NCBI GenBank assembly: GCA_034008185.1
Contig: CM067086.1
Location: 35,361,007 to 35,425,006 of the forward strand
Length of the DNA: 64,000 nt
DNA from: Gorsachius magnificus
Lineage: Eukaryota > Chordata > Aves > Pelecaniformes > Ardeidae
Direction: 5' to 3'
The notes below the pieces were generated by a model, which was not told the origin of the DNA, searched no databases, and saw only the letters and a program-made list of their open reading frames with translations. The translations under genes were made by a program, and so were the position numbers. Below are positions 52,507 to 62,752 of the stretch, one piece after another. Numbering within the stretch: position 1 is the first letter of the stretch; each line of letters opens with the position of its first letter.

Positions 52507-55500
52507 GTAAGTACTCATTCTTAAGTGATTTTTTTTTGTTCCATCATCTGTCAAAAGTTAATATTTTCTTATTTCTTACCATTCTTGCTTGAAAGAGCAA
52601 GGCAATTTGTACCATTTTCTTGCTTTTTTCTCCCAGCTTTTCACCTCCTTCTCCTGCAAATGTGGATATTTCCATAATCTCCAATTTCTTCTATTCAGTA
52701 CTATTAGGATAATTATCTTATGTGAGAACTTCTTTGTATCTCTTTTATTAGTCAGGACTTAATTACAGTAGGTTAGAGAGAAGTGTGAGAGCACAGACTG
52801 CTGAAGCCCTCTACAGTAAATGTTCTCATTCTTTTTTCTTGCTTTTAACTTAAGGTAGCTCTATGTGAGTAAAAATGTTTTTAAAATCAAGTTTAAAAAC
52901 AAAATATCAATAAAGGTTCAATGTAGCATATACACTCTGGAATTATATGTAAAGGACATAAATATATAATATACAGGTTTTTAATCCTCTTCAAAGAGGT
53001 GTGTCAGACCCAATAAGTCATTTTCAGTCCTTTTTATCAAATTGTCAGTTAAATGGATGTAGGGCTTGAATTCTGAATGGCATGAACAAGAAAATGCTCA
53101 TAGATGGCAGTAAACTATTTTGTCAAAAATTGAGAATGACTAGCACATTTTTGATCAGTCATGCTAGGATCAAAGTCAGGCTCAAACTCTGGACACCTTT
53201 TGAAATTAGTTTACTTTGTACTTTATTTCAGTAGGACAGAAGAGGAGGTGCTAGACAACATAGGCAGTGGAAACAATGCTCAAAGTCATTCTTTGCCAAA
53301 GCATACCTAGACATCACGTGGATGTAGGAAGCAGCAAAGAATAGGAGGTATTTTCTACTGATGTTGGTACAGATTTGGAGAGTGAGAAAAAACCCTGTTC
53401 TTTCATGTTCTTCCTCTTTTTCTACATGAAGTGCTGTCTTGAACTATAAGAAAGGTAGATTTTAAGCTTTTGTTCCCACTTAAGCTTCATGCACATAGGA
53501 ATGCATTTGTGAGACAGGCAATGTCAGGAAAGCAGTATGTGTAGGGAGCTTTTAATTTTACTTATGAATACCATCACTAACAAAGTGTAAAAACACGTTT
53601 AATGAATTGTTCAGTGAGCAACTGTTTCAATGAAACTTTTTCAGCGGGTTTAAGTCATTTGTCTCCTAAAGACATTGAGGTGCTGGAGCATGTCCAAAGA
53701 AGAGCAAGGAAGCTGGTGAGGGGTCTGGAACACAAGTCTTATGAGGAGCACCTGGGGGAACTGGGGGTGTTTAGCCTGGAGAAGAGGAGCCTGAGGAGAG
53801 ACCTTACTGTTCTCTACAACTGCCTGACAGGAGGGTGTAGTTGAGGTGGGTGTTGATCTCTTCTCCCAAGTGACAAGCGATAGGATGAGAGGAAATGGCC
53901 TCAAGTTGCACCAGGGGAGGTTTGGATTGGATATTAGGGAAAATGTCTTCACCAAAAGGGTTGTGAAGCATTGGAACAGGCTGCCCAGGGAAGTGGTTGA
54001 GTCCCCATCCCTGAGGTATTTAAAAGACCAGTAGATGTGGCACTTTAGGGACATGGTTTAGTGGTGGACTTGGCAGTGGTAGGTTTATGGCTGGACTTGA
54101 TGATCTTAAAGGTCTTTTCCAACCTAAGTGATTCTAATTCTTACTTTCTTCTTCACTACAATGTTCTCTATGACTGCTTTTCTTCCAGTTCTACTCCATG
54201 GACAAGGCACAGTATAAGCTGCAGCTAAACTAGAACCAGGCCAAGTTTCCCAGTACTCAGGTGTTCACTAGTTTTCCAGCTGCCATGAGGAAAAATGTGA
54301 AACAACTGAGCTTTGCCTGACTTTTCTCAGTAGATGTACTAATTTTAGACTTGCTCTTCTGTTTAACCATAAACTTGTAAGAATTTAATTATCTCTGGGA
54401 CTTTCCAATTTGGCTGATTTAGCCAGCACATTCCAAAATTATGAGTTATGAAAAGGAGTGACAGATCTACAGTATAATTGCATAAGACTTGTTCCTTAGC
54501 AAAACAAGCTAAAAAATTACAGTATTTACAGTTTCCTGGTAGCCAAAATAAATATATTATTAGTTTAGACTAGTCTCCAAAATGCATAAAAACTCAAAGA
54601 GGCCAGCTGCTACAGGCAGACATGAAACCTCAGAGATAATTGGTAGACTGTATTTGCAGGGAAGAAGAATGCAGGGTCTTGTATAATTGAATACTAAGGT
54701 ATCCTTGCTGTGTCCCATTTTGGGAATTTCCAGCAAGGAATATTACATCTAGGTAAGCTAATTTCCAGGAGCTAAAGTAAAGAGTCAGTGTTAAATATCT
54801 CTTATTTCACATAAAAGTAATTTGTTGTCAGATGAGCCTAGAAATTTATTTGATATAAAGATTATTTAGAAAATGTAGCTCACTACTTCAAAAATCTCTG
54901 CAAATACTCTTTAAAGCAAAGTAATAGGTTTGATAGTTTAGCATATAGGAGATAGGATGACAGGTATATTTTAGTCTGAAAGGGCAATCAAACGTTCATG
55001 AGTCACCTCAGTTCCTTTTTGTCACATGACCTGCCAGCAATGCCTTCTAAAACTGTTACACAGAATGGCTTCGTCTGCATGACAGCAGTGACTTGCTTAG
55101 TTAAGAATTTTGGTGCTGTATGATATAAATAAAATATAACATGTGGCAGGCTCTAATATAGGTGAGGCAGCTCTTTACGGGAAGTCAGACATTGTTTACA
55201 TACAAATGTTTGTCCTGGTACCTGTCAATATACAATACGAAAACATATACAAAAAGCCTTCAAAGACATTCCAGATGCAATTCCTTATATTATGATTTTT
55301 TTCTGTTGCTGCCTGGTACTTTGTAATGTATAAGTCACATTTTTACACTTTTCCTTTAGTTCATGTGGCCTATGCTGACCTAATGACATGTAACAAAATA
55401 AAATTATGTTGTGTACAGTTGTATGCAGGACCATGGAAATGATGATTCCACAAAGTAAGTATTAATAATTATAAGGCAACAGGACATGAACTATTCTTGT

Positions 55501-55940
55501 TAGGTACATGCCGTCTGATTTTATATTGGGAGTAAAATATGAAAAATATTTATGCATCTTTCAGATCTTCGTTACAGGTGAATTGAGACTAACGGAACGA
55601 AGAAATTAAGTTCACCTTAATATATCTGAGGTGACTGTAATATTTAGTTATAAAATATTAGTAAAAAAAAAGATACAGGGACAGCTTCTCCCCATGCGTG
55701 TTTTTCTACCTGGTATTTAGAACCAAAAGAAGTGCTAGGTCCTGTGGTGCTACAATCAAGCTTATGTTATAAAAGATTGAATTTTTGGTTTGTATTGCTA
55801 GGGCTGGAGATACTGGGAGTCCTATTTCTCTCAGCAATATAAAATAATAATATGTTTATTTTGAAATAGATTAAATTTTCACTCACTTGAAATGGTGTTA
55901 ATCGTACACATTTTTAATAATATATTTATTTTTTTCCTAG
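52507..55940 (+). other. FMN1: FMN1 intron (3434 bp) with one CR1 copy
   Basis: gtaagt donor and ttttttcctag acceptor. It holds the CR1 at 53671-54136 and a higher-complexity block around 54990-55250 that could be regulatory. No extra exon is supported. Confidence 0.88.
53671..54136 (+). mobile_element. CR1 3' fragment, plus strand
   Basis: About 470 bp encoding a broken ORF2 C-terminus ([20 protein letters not shown], then [20 protein letters not shown], a frame change, then [20 protein letters not shown] and [14 protein letters not shown]). The 3'UTR 'ggacttgatgatcttaaaggtcttttccaacctaagtgattct' follows. It matches the same region of the copy at 14303-14790, which lies in the opposite orientation, so both probably belong to one subfamily. 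Confidence 0.95.
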
Positions 55941-56000
55941 GATAATGGTATTAATCTTGTTGATTATGTCGTCATATATTACCTACGCCATTGTGATAAG
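55941..56000 (+). CDS. FMN1: FMN1 exon: short FH2 exon, NGINLVDYVV
   Basis: 60 bp (20 codons), phase 0 to phase 0, between acceptor tttatttttttcctag and donor aag|gtaaaa. Encodes residues 488-507, DNGINLVDYVV then IYYLRHCDK. In FH2 domains this follows the GNYMNGG exon and corresponds to the helix with the (T/N)LLxY-like pattern. It is too short to appear as a stand-alone open frame and was found by matching the family order and the splice sites. Confidence 0.93.
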
Positions 56001-56224
56001 GTAAAAGATTAATTTGCTGTACCAGCCTCTCCAAAAGTAGGCTTATTTAAGAGATTGTAAAAGGATTTGTATTAGCTTTTTAAAAATCTGAACACAGTAA
56101 CTCTGATGGAAAAATAAAATCCATTTCTTTTGCTTTCTTATAATAGTTGTGGACCTCAATAGGTCTGAAGTTTCCTATAGGTTTTATGATAAGGCTTTGG
56201 AAAATATTACATTAACCGTTGAAC

Positions 56225-56256
56225 TAACCACCGCAGGCAAATGCCTGTGGTTGTTG
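56225..56256 (+). other. Stem-loop, 13-position stem with AAAT loop
   Basis: CCGCAGGC (56231-56238) pairs with GCCTGTGG (56243-56250) across loop AAAT. The stem extends outward through taacca/ttgttg with one mismatch and G-U pairs. It is GC-rich against an AT-rich background. Too short alone for a microRNA precursor. Confidence 0.75.
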
Positions 56257-56779
56257 CGGTCTGTACGGGTGCTCATTCTGGTCCTGTAGTCATCCTGTTA
56301 CTGTAACATTGTGAATCTTGTCCTGACGCGGTAATAAGGGAAGACAGAAGCAACAGAAGCATGATTTCTCTCTCGTGACAGAATGCAAGGACAGGTTGAT
56401 ATTTTAAGATAGGTGAGTCAGCTGATGGGGATGAAGTTAGAGGTTGAAAATGTGGGGAGAGGGGTGGCTGCTCCTTTGAGTGAGTTATGTTTATGAGGCT
56501 TTTTCACAGGTATCAGCAGTGCCTGAAGTTTTTGAGTTGAAAATTTGAATTATTGTATTTTAAATGAAAATATCACTATTAATTGATTTTAAGTATGTAA
56601 TTGCTTATTTTTGAGATTAAGAAGATGCCTTTACCTAGTATTTGAATCTAAGACTGGTGTAATTTTTCACAGCCCTATGTCCGGTTGAATGCAAGTAATT
56701 TTTCTTTTTTTTTTTTAAATTCTTACATAAGGATGTTGAATTAATGAGTCAGTAGTCACAAGTATTTTTTCCAGGAGTA

Positions 56780-56827
56780 AGACTAAAGTAAATGAAGACT
56801 AAAGTAAGTGAAGACTAAAGTAAGTGA
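56780..56827 (+). repeat. 16-bp tandem repeat, three copies
   Basis: agactaaagtaaatga then two copies of agactaaagtaagtga, running directly into agac followed by the CR1 tail fragment. The array therefore ends exactly at the CR1 junction. Confidence 0.93.
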
Positions 56828-56922
56828 AGACATTTCCCTGCCCATGGCAGGGGGAGTGGACTAGGTGACCTTTAAAGGTCGCCTTCCAACCCAAACCATT
56901 CTATGATTCTGTGATTCTATGA
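56828..56922 (+). mobile_element. Minimal CR1 3' tail, plus strand
   Basis: Only about 95 bp of the CR1 3' end: ttccctgcccatggcaggggga...ctttaaaggtcgccttccaacccaaaccattctatgattctgtgattctatgat. Extreme 5' truncation, with three tail units visible. Confidence 0.92.
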
Positions 56923-58144
56923 TCTCTAACGCTGGAGGGCCTGTATATCAGGATCTTGTGGAACCGATCCTGGGACTGAGCTGTAGAGGAGATTAAAAAA
57001 TTGCCAATTTGTAGATGTGTAGTTGTTTTCTTTCTTTACTATTTTGAATGTCATTACTTTAGTGCAAGTACCCATCTTGTAGAAGCCTCATAACAAAAGC
57101 AACTTTGTCCATCCTGTAATGTTTCTCATTTCTCAGGATATTGACATATGTATTCTTTTCTCCTTTTTTAATAATCCTGAAGCTAAAGCTTTCTAATGCA
57201 TTTATTTAAATTTTTAATATTTCTGCAATCTTTCTACTATACAGTAATTTCACTTCAGGGAATTTTGTAAAACAAACCACTATCTTCCTTGGGAGGAAAT
57301 GGACACAGTATAAATGTCATCCATTGTACTTCTTTCTCCCTGAATGTTCATATCTTTATACTAACGAAATTATTTTTCACTGTTCACAAAACAATTAGTT
57401 CTCCAACCTATAAGTTTTCGTTTATTACAGACTGAAATCTGTGCACAGTTAGTATTTTAAACTCACTAGTATATGCTTATGCACAGCAATATCATATTGA
57501 TACCATTTATAAAGTTTACTTGTTAAATTTCCACTGGAGATATTGCTTTGATCTTTGTAAGGTTTTTTGGCTTGTTTTGTTTTACTTCTGATTTTTTTTC
57601 CTTACTGTGCTAAAAATAAGGTATATACTTAGGAGTTCTGTACAGACATTAACCCATGTGATTTATTTAGCTGCATAAACCTTCAACTGTATATTTTTAT
57701 CTGTATAAAATACTTCAGGCAATATATAAATATTGTTTTCAATTTATGCTTGTAAAGTGTGTGTATAGTTAATGAATTGAGAATGAAACCACAAACTTTT
57801 GGCATAAGATCACTTGTTGCATTAAAATAGGCATTCATGTTATCAGTTTTTAAGAAACTTCTAATCATTTATCTAAACCTTTATTGATATAAAATGAGCA
57901 GAAATGTTGTGAGCTCAGTGTTGTTTCATAGTTTAAACTGAGCAGAGTTTGCTTTACAACATCTAAAAGGAAGTCTCAGCACTCAGAATTGTCAGGATTT
58001 CATCTTGAATGATATATATGTTATTTTTGCAAGAATGATTTTAACAATATTATTTTTACAGTTTTAAAATAGTGTTTCATAGATGACATTTAAAAAAAAA
58101 GTAATTTATTTCACTGCAAATGCATTCAATTTTCATAGTGGCCT

Positions 58145-58164
58145 GTTTGTTTGTTTGTTTGTTT
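58145..58164 (+). repeat. FMN1: (GTTT)5 microsatellite in the splice acceptor
   Basis: Five GTTT units immediately before the AG of the 58167 exon, taking the place of the pyrimidine tract. G interrupts the tract every fourth base. Confidence 0.95.
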
Positions 58165-58166
58165 AG

Positions 58167-58287
58167 GAAGCAGGAACAGACAAGAGTATTTTTCCTTTAC
58201 CAGAACCACAGGATTTTTTCCAGGCCTCCCAAGTTAAGTTTGAAGACCTAATAAAAGATTTGAGGAAACTGAAGAGAGATCTAGAAG
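58167..58287 (+). CDS. FMN1: FMN1 exon: FH2 post-region, last exon in the window
   Basis: 121 bp, phase 0 in and phase 1 out at gaag|gtaact. Encodes residues 508-547: [19 protein letters not shown], then [15 protein letters not shown] and LKRDLE, running into the long FH2 C-terminal helix and coiled coil. The acceptor is unusual. The 22 bases before AG are a (GTTT)5 microsatellite at 58145-58164 instead of a mixed pyrimidine tract. The following exon(s), covering the end of FH2 and the C-terminal tail, were not found before position 64000. Confidence 0.95.
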
Positions 58288-59999
58288 GTAACTGGGAACT
58301 TTCACGTTTGTTCTGCTAACAACAAAGTGCCATTTAAAATGTGACCTTTATGAGGTTTTCTTATTGCTAATTAGGTTTATAGCGTTGATTCACTTAGAGT
58401 TTTTACACTGTGGCACAAATTACTCACATAAATTAGAAAGAAAAAAAAATCAAACTCATGACTTAATAAAAATGAAAGTAAAGATACTGAAAAGTAATTT
58501 TCCCTTTTATAATCGAAAGGCCCCTAAAGAAATCTTTCTGCAATTTTCTTTAGTTATGTGTGAATTTTCCTTTGGCTTCTCCAGAACTGTGTGTTTAACT
58601 GTAGATATCTGTTAGTTCCATAACATAAATACTTTCTTCAGTACTTCTATAACAATTTAACAGCTACAAGAAAGAGTTGAATACTATTAATATAGAAATA
58701 AAAAACAGTTTGCCAAGGCACAGCAAAGGGAAATGGAAAGCTCCAGTTCAAAATATTTTCACCCTGGGACATAAAATAAACATTTAAAAATGTTTATTAT
58801 AAAGAGGGGCTCAGAAACCCAACTCATCTATCAATCAAAGTAGTGAGTGGAAATGAAGTAGGAAGGGTTACTCTCTAAGTGTTCCAGGCAGTTTCATTTT
58901 TATTTTGTGCTTCATATGACTTTCTAAAATAAATCCAGCAAATGATGACTGAATATTTTAAGCCTGTCTTTTTTCTTAGAGAAAAATTTCTACTTCTACT
59001 GAAGTAGTTTTGCATAGAAAATGGAGTTTAGGGAGACAATCTGCAGAAAAGCCTATAAAAAAATCTCCATTTGCATTTACATCTCTGCATCAAAATGAAA
59101 GAATCCTTTTAGAATCAGAGTTGAACCAGATGATTTGATTTTTTTTTTTCAATGTAAGGCAAGGAAAACCGTTACAAAATAATTTATCCTTACAGCTAGA
59201 AATTGCTGGATTAGGTCACTGCCATCTTTAGGATAGTTTCAAAGGTTAACAGTGGTAGGAAAGTATCAGTTGTTGTTTGTTCGACCCGGGCATAAGTGAG
59301 TGCTCTATCTCCTCTCATCGCTTGGCCCTGTAAACCCCTTGGCCTGCCCTCTTTTGGGCTAGTTTGTGCAGAAACATGATCTGTGTTTGATCTTGTACTT
59401 TTTCAGCATGTAGTCCTGCTGTCATGCATCTTAGTCTTGCAGGATCTGCATTGGGGCTGTGACATTCACATCATATTTGTTCTACATTGCAAAGACACAG
59501 ACAGCAAGTAGGAAAAGCTAACCACTTTAACTAACTCTTAAAATAAAAACTGCAGCTTTCTTGTAATCACTGATTTCTATCTTCTAAAACAATTTTTCTT
59601 AGGTATTTATAGAAATTCTAGGAAAAATGTGTTGAGGTTGTTTTCATAATTTTTCTTTGTAAATATGTATTTGAAACCCAGCCAAACCAAATAACATATA
59701 AAGTTAATGACAGCAAAGATTTGAAACAAAAAAAGGTTGTGGAAATGTTTTCAGATGTTGGTATTTTATCACTTAGAAATACGCAGCAGAATTCTAACAA
59801 GCATTCCTGTGATTAGTTTCCCCTATACTTAAACAAAGAAACAATCACTCACATAAAAATATTGTATCTCTTTCAAACATTCCCTTTCAAATTTTTTTCT
59901 TCAAATAATGCTGTAGTTTATTTTTAAATCAAAATTTTAATTGAAGAGGTTATAATTTTAACACGTACAACAAAGATTTGATGAGTCTCTGTAGTTTAT

Positions 60000-60290
60000 T
60001 GTAGTCATTAAAAAGTTGTGGCTGCTGGCAGAATACCAGTGAAAGTCTAAAGCTGAAACAGATGTGAGTAGCAGAAACCAAGTCCAGAGAAGCGTCGGGC
60101 CCAGCTATCCAGACAGGCGCGGCCCTTCAGCTGTAAATAATTTGAACAATATTAACTGGGGCTGCCTGTGTTATAGGGTACGTTGGATTTATTTCACAGT
60201 TTGGTTGGCTAAGGTAGTCTTAAACAGATTACCTTGGAAGTGGGATGAGACAAAGGTAATAAATGAAAGAGGGGGTTTCTTGTGTGCCGT
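60000..60290. promoter_or_regulatory. Candidate intronic regulatory element (unproven)
   Basis: A higher-complexity block. gcgtcgggcccagctatccagacaggcgcggccc carries four CpGs, followed by cagctgtaaataatttgaacaatattaac, which has an E-box and homeodomain- or forkhead-like AT cores. It stands out from the AT-rich intron and no repeat family is recognised. Known biology: introns of this gene's 3' half contain limb enhancers of GREM1. Assigning this block to that role is speculation. Confidence 0.25.
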
Positions 60291-60357
60291 TAGGGAATGA
60301 ACAAATGTTCCTGTTAGTGACTTACTTTTTTTTTCTGATATTTGTACAGTATGATTC

Positions 60358-60373
60358 AAAAAAAAAAAAAAAA
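60358..60373 (+). repeat. Poly-A run, 16 bases
   Basis: Homopolymer A run about 70 bp after the GC-richer island. No retrocopy is evident upstream. Confidence 0.9.
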
Positions 60374-62230
60374 TCACCTCTTGTGCCTGAAACTGTGATT
60401 TTGATAGACACTTCTCATAAAAGTTGCCATTTAGTATTTTAAAATATTTTTTACTAGTTTATCAAGGCATTCATTTACCTTTCTATCATGGATATTAACA
60501 TAGGAAAGATTGAGGTATCATGAGTGGCATGTCTTAATGGTGTAAACCTCTAGTTTGAAATACCTAGACACTGTGGAACCGAAAGTTCAAATCTAGATGG
60601 AGCACAAACCCTTTCATCCTTTACAGATAAACAGATTGAGTTCCATACAGTTTGCTATTTTGAAGTCTTTCAGATTTGACTTTAAAGGGACACACTAACT
60701 TTACTCTAAAGGGATTAGACTAAAGTTCGGCTCAAAAACTGAAATGAAATTTTGGAGAACCTTAATCCAACAGGTTTTTAACACATATTCCAGAAAAAAC
60801 TTTGTAATCATGAGTATTTTTAAGTTAGAAAAAATGATAATCAAAAATATGCATTTAATATAGACTTTAAGGGGAAAGAAGTGCAAAAGAATGTAATATT
60901 AAATAGTGAGATGAAAATTTTAGAGTGAAATCTGGTTCCACTTTAAAGTCACAGGAAACGGAAATGTTTTCTGTAAGCTCAGGTTTTCACTCCATGTCTG
61001 TATAGTCAGTGTATTTCCAGTGTTTTCAAATATTACATAGTAGCATAAGCAGATACATTTATTCATTTAACAGGTATTAGCTTTCCAGTTAATCTTTATA
61101 TTTATGGAAAAAAAGCTTTTGCTTCGCATCAATATTTTAAGATTGTCCTTGTCTAAGCCAATGATTTCCACTTTTTCCTTTTCCTGTGACCAAACATGAT
61201 TTCCCTTCTAGTCTGGACAATGCCTCTCGATTGGTATTCTACTGGAATAAGCACAGAATGTTTGAAAAGGGTAATCATAAGAAGCTTTTTAGAAAGAAAG
61301 CCACTTTACCAAAGAATTATGGACTTGTTTAAGTTTTACCATGAACCTTTTATTCATCTCTCTCCGAAGCTGAACAGTCTTAATTATTCAAAATTAGTTG
61401 CACTGTAGATTGTTCCCATCTGTCATACTCATTGCTCTATGCTATACAGTTCATAAGATTTTAAAATGCTGCTCCATTAGTCAAAAGAAAGCAATATTGG
61501 ATTCCTTATATCAGTTACTGGAATGTTCATTATAACTTCTTAGTAATCTTGACCTTAACATCTGAAAGAGCAAAGATACTTAGTGAATGGTTAAAAATGG
61601 AAACCAAGGTGAGTCAACTCTGAGTCCTTTCAAGTCACACCTTTCTCACAATTAATTAAATTTCCTATGAGATTGTAACATTCTGATCCCATCGAAAATC
61701 CACATAGCTTTTGCTTTCACCTTTTCATGACCACCAGTAGAGATATTAGTTGTGATTTGCATACTAATATTTTTTCAGTACTGTATATATGTTTTACATT
61801 TTTACTAATTTAACTGAATATATATGAGTATATATGTAGGTGTTTACAGACACACATACATGACTGAAATAAAATAATTTAATCTGAAACAGAAACAAGG
61901 CTTCATGGATCAGCTACCTATAATAATCAGTTGGGTTTCAGTACTTCAGTCAAACTGTGGGCCTCTCAACCTAATTGTTGACAGAGCTGTATCTTGCATA
62001 AGTGTGTTATCCCCAACTTTACCACATTTAAGTAGTGGAACTTCATCAAAACTTCAGCTTATGGCAACCCCATCTTGTAAAATTATGTAACCCTTATAAA
62101 AAGATTAAAAGGAAAGCAAGTAAAACTATGCATGAGAAGTTGAGAAATGAAAATGTTACACTGGCTGCTTTCACATTGTTTTTCATACAGAAGCATTACA
62201 ATTTTATTAAAATGATAAAGAAATGCAAAT

Positions 62231-62752
62231 TATTTGGTTGGAAGGTCCTGTGGTCCAAACCCTTTGAACGGGACTAAATCATATTTAGATCAGGTTGTAC
62301 AGGGCCTTAGCCAGCTCAGTTTTGAGTCTAAGGATGGAAATTCCAACACCTCTCTGGGCACCTGTTCCAGTGCTGAATCACTGTCTTGAATATTTTTCCT
62401 TATCCCTTCTGAGAATTTCCTGTGCTGCAACTTGTGACTATTGTTCTTTTTTCTTTAGATGTGCAATTCTAAGATCTGGCTCCATCTTTTCTATAGTTAT
62501 TTGTTAGATAGTTGAAGGGAAAAACTAGATCCCCAGCCAGCTTTCTCTTCACCAGGCTGAACATACCTGGCTTCCTCTGCCTCTTCTTCATGTGCTTAAT
62601 TTTATTTTCATTCTCAAATGGCAGCAAGACAATATATATATTCTTTTTCAGATATGAATATCTCCGTATATATATTCTCTCATATATATATGCACACATA
62701 TATATATATATTCTTTTTTATAGAAACAGATCCAGTGCTCTGGATGTGACTA
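62231..62752 (-). mobile_element. Diverged CR1 3' part, minus strand, interrupted by AT repeat
   Basis: The minus-strand reading keeps CR1 order. The 3' end is ggaccttccaaccaaata at 62231-62248. Then come an 'aacaggtgcccagagaggtgttggaatttcc' block near 62350 and a 'ggtatgttcagcctggtgaagagaaagc' block (PGMFSLVKRKLAGDLV) near 62560. A 'cacatccagagcactgg' word lies near 62740, beyond an AT/TA-rich microsatellite. No intact frame. The part beyond the microsatellite is less certain. Confidence 0.75.
62629..62722 (+). repeat. AT/TA-rich microsatellite
   Basis: Alternating TA stretches (atatatata, gtatatata, catatatatatg, acatatatatatatatattc) broken by short ttcttttt interruptions. It sits within the diverged CR1 copy. 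Confidence 0.9.

Larger units (their letters stand above)
56001..58166 (+). other. FMN1: FMN1 intron (2166 bp)
   Basis: gtaaaa donor and an acceptor preceded by GTTT repeats. It contains a hairpin at 56225-56256, a 16-bp triple repeat abutting a tiny CR1 tail (56780-56922), and AT-rich filler. Confidence 0.88.
19053..58287 (+). other. FMN1: FMN1 (formin-1) gene, internal part: nine coding exons
   Basis: Nine exons splice in phase into 547 codons without a stop. Formin-1 nucleates and elongates unbranched actin filaments: FH1 recruits profilin-actin and the dimeric FH2 ring rides the barbed end. It acts at cell junctions and in the cytoplasm or nucleus, and the locus is classically tied to limb and kidney development. 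The family is assigned from recognised FMN1-type FH2 segments such as [45 protein letters not shown] and [19 protein letters not shown]2 is the nearest alternative, but these blocks fit FMN1 better from memory of the family. Both ends are missing: an acceptor precedes the first visible exon and the last visible exon ends mid-codon at a donor. Intron sizes in order are 4174, 10935, 10015, 776, 4715, 1378, 3434 and 2166 bp. Confidence 0.95.

Noticed and set aside
59240..59320. tRNA-like B-box word (gttcgacccgggc)
   Set aside because: No matching A box at the right spacing and no acceptor or anticodon stems could be formed.
60064..60300. 78-aa open frame across the GC-richer island
   Set aside because: No recognised homology and no transcript context; the island is more plausibly non-coding.
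61725..61745. GLI-like word gaccaccag, considered as a limb enhancer site
   Set aside because: Differs from the GACCACCCA core, stands alone and lies in ordinary AT-rich sequence.
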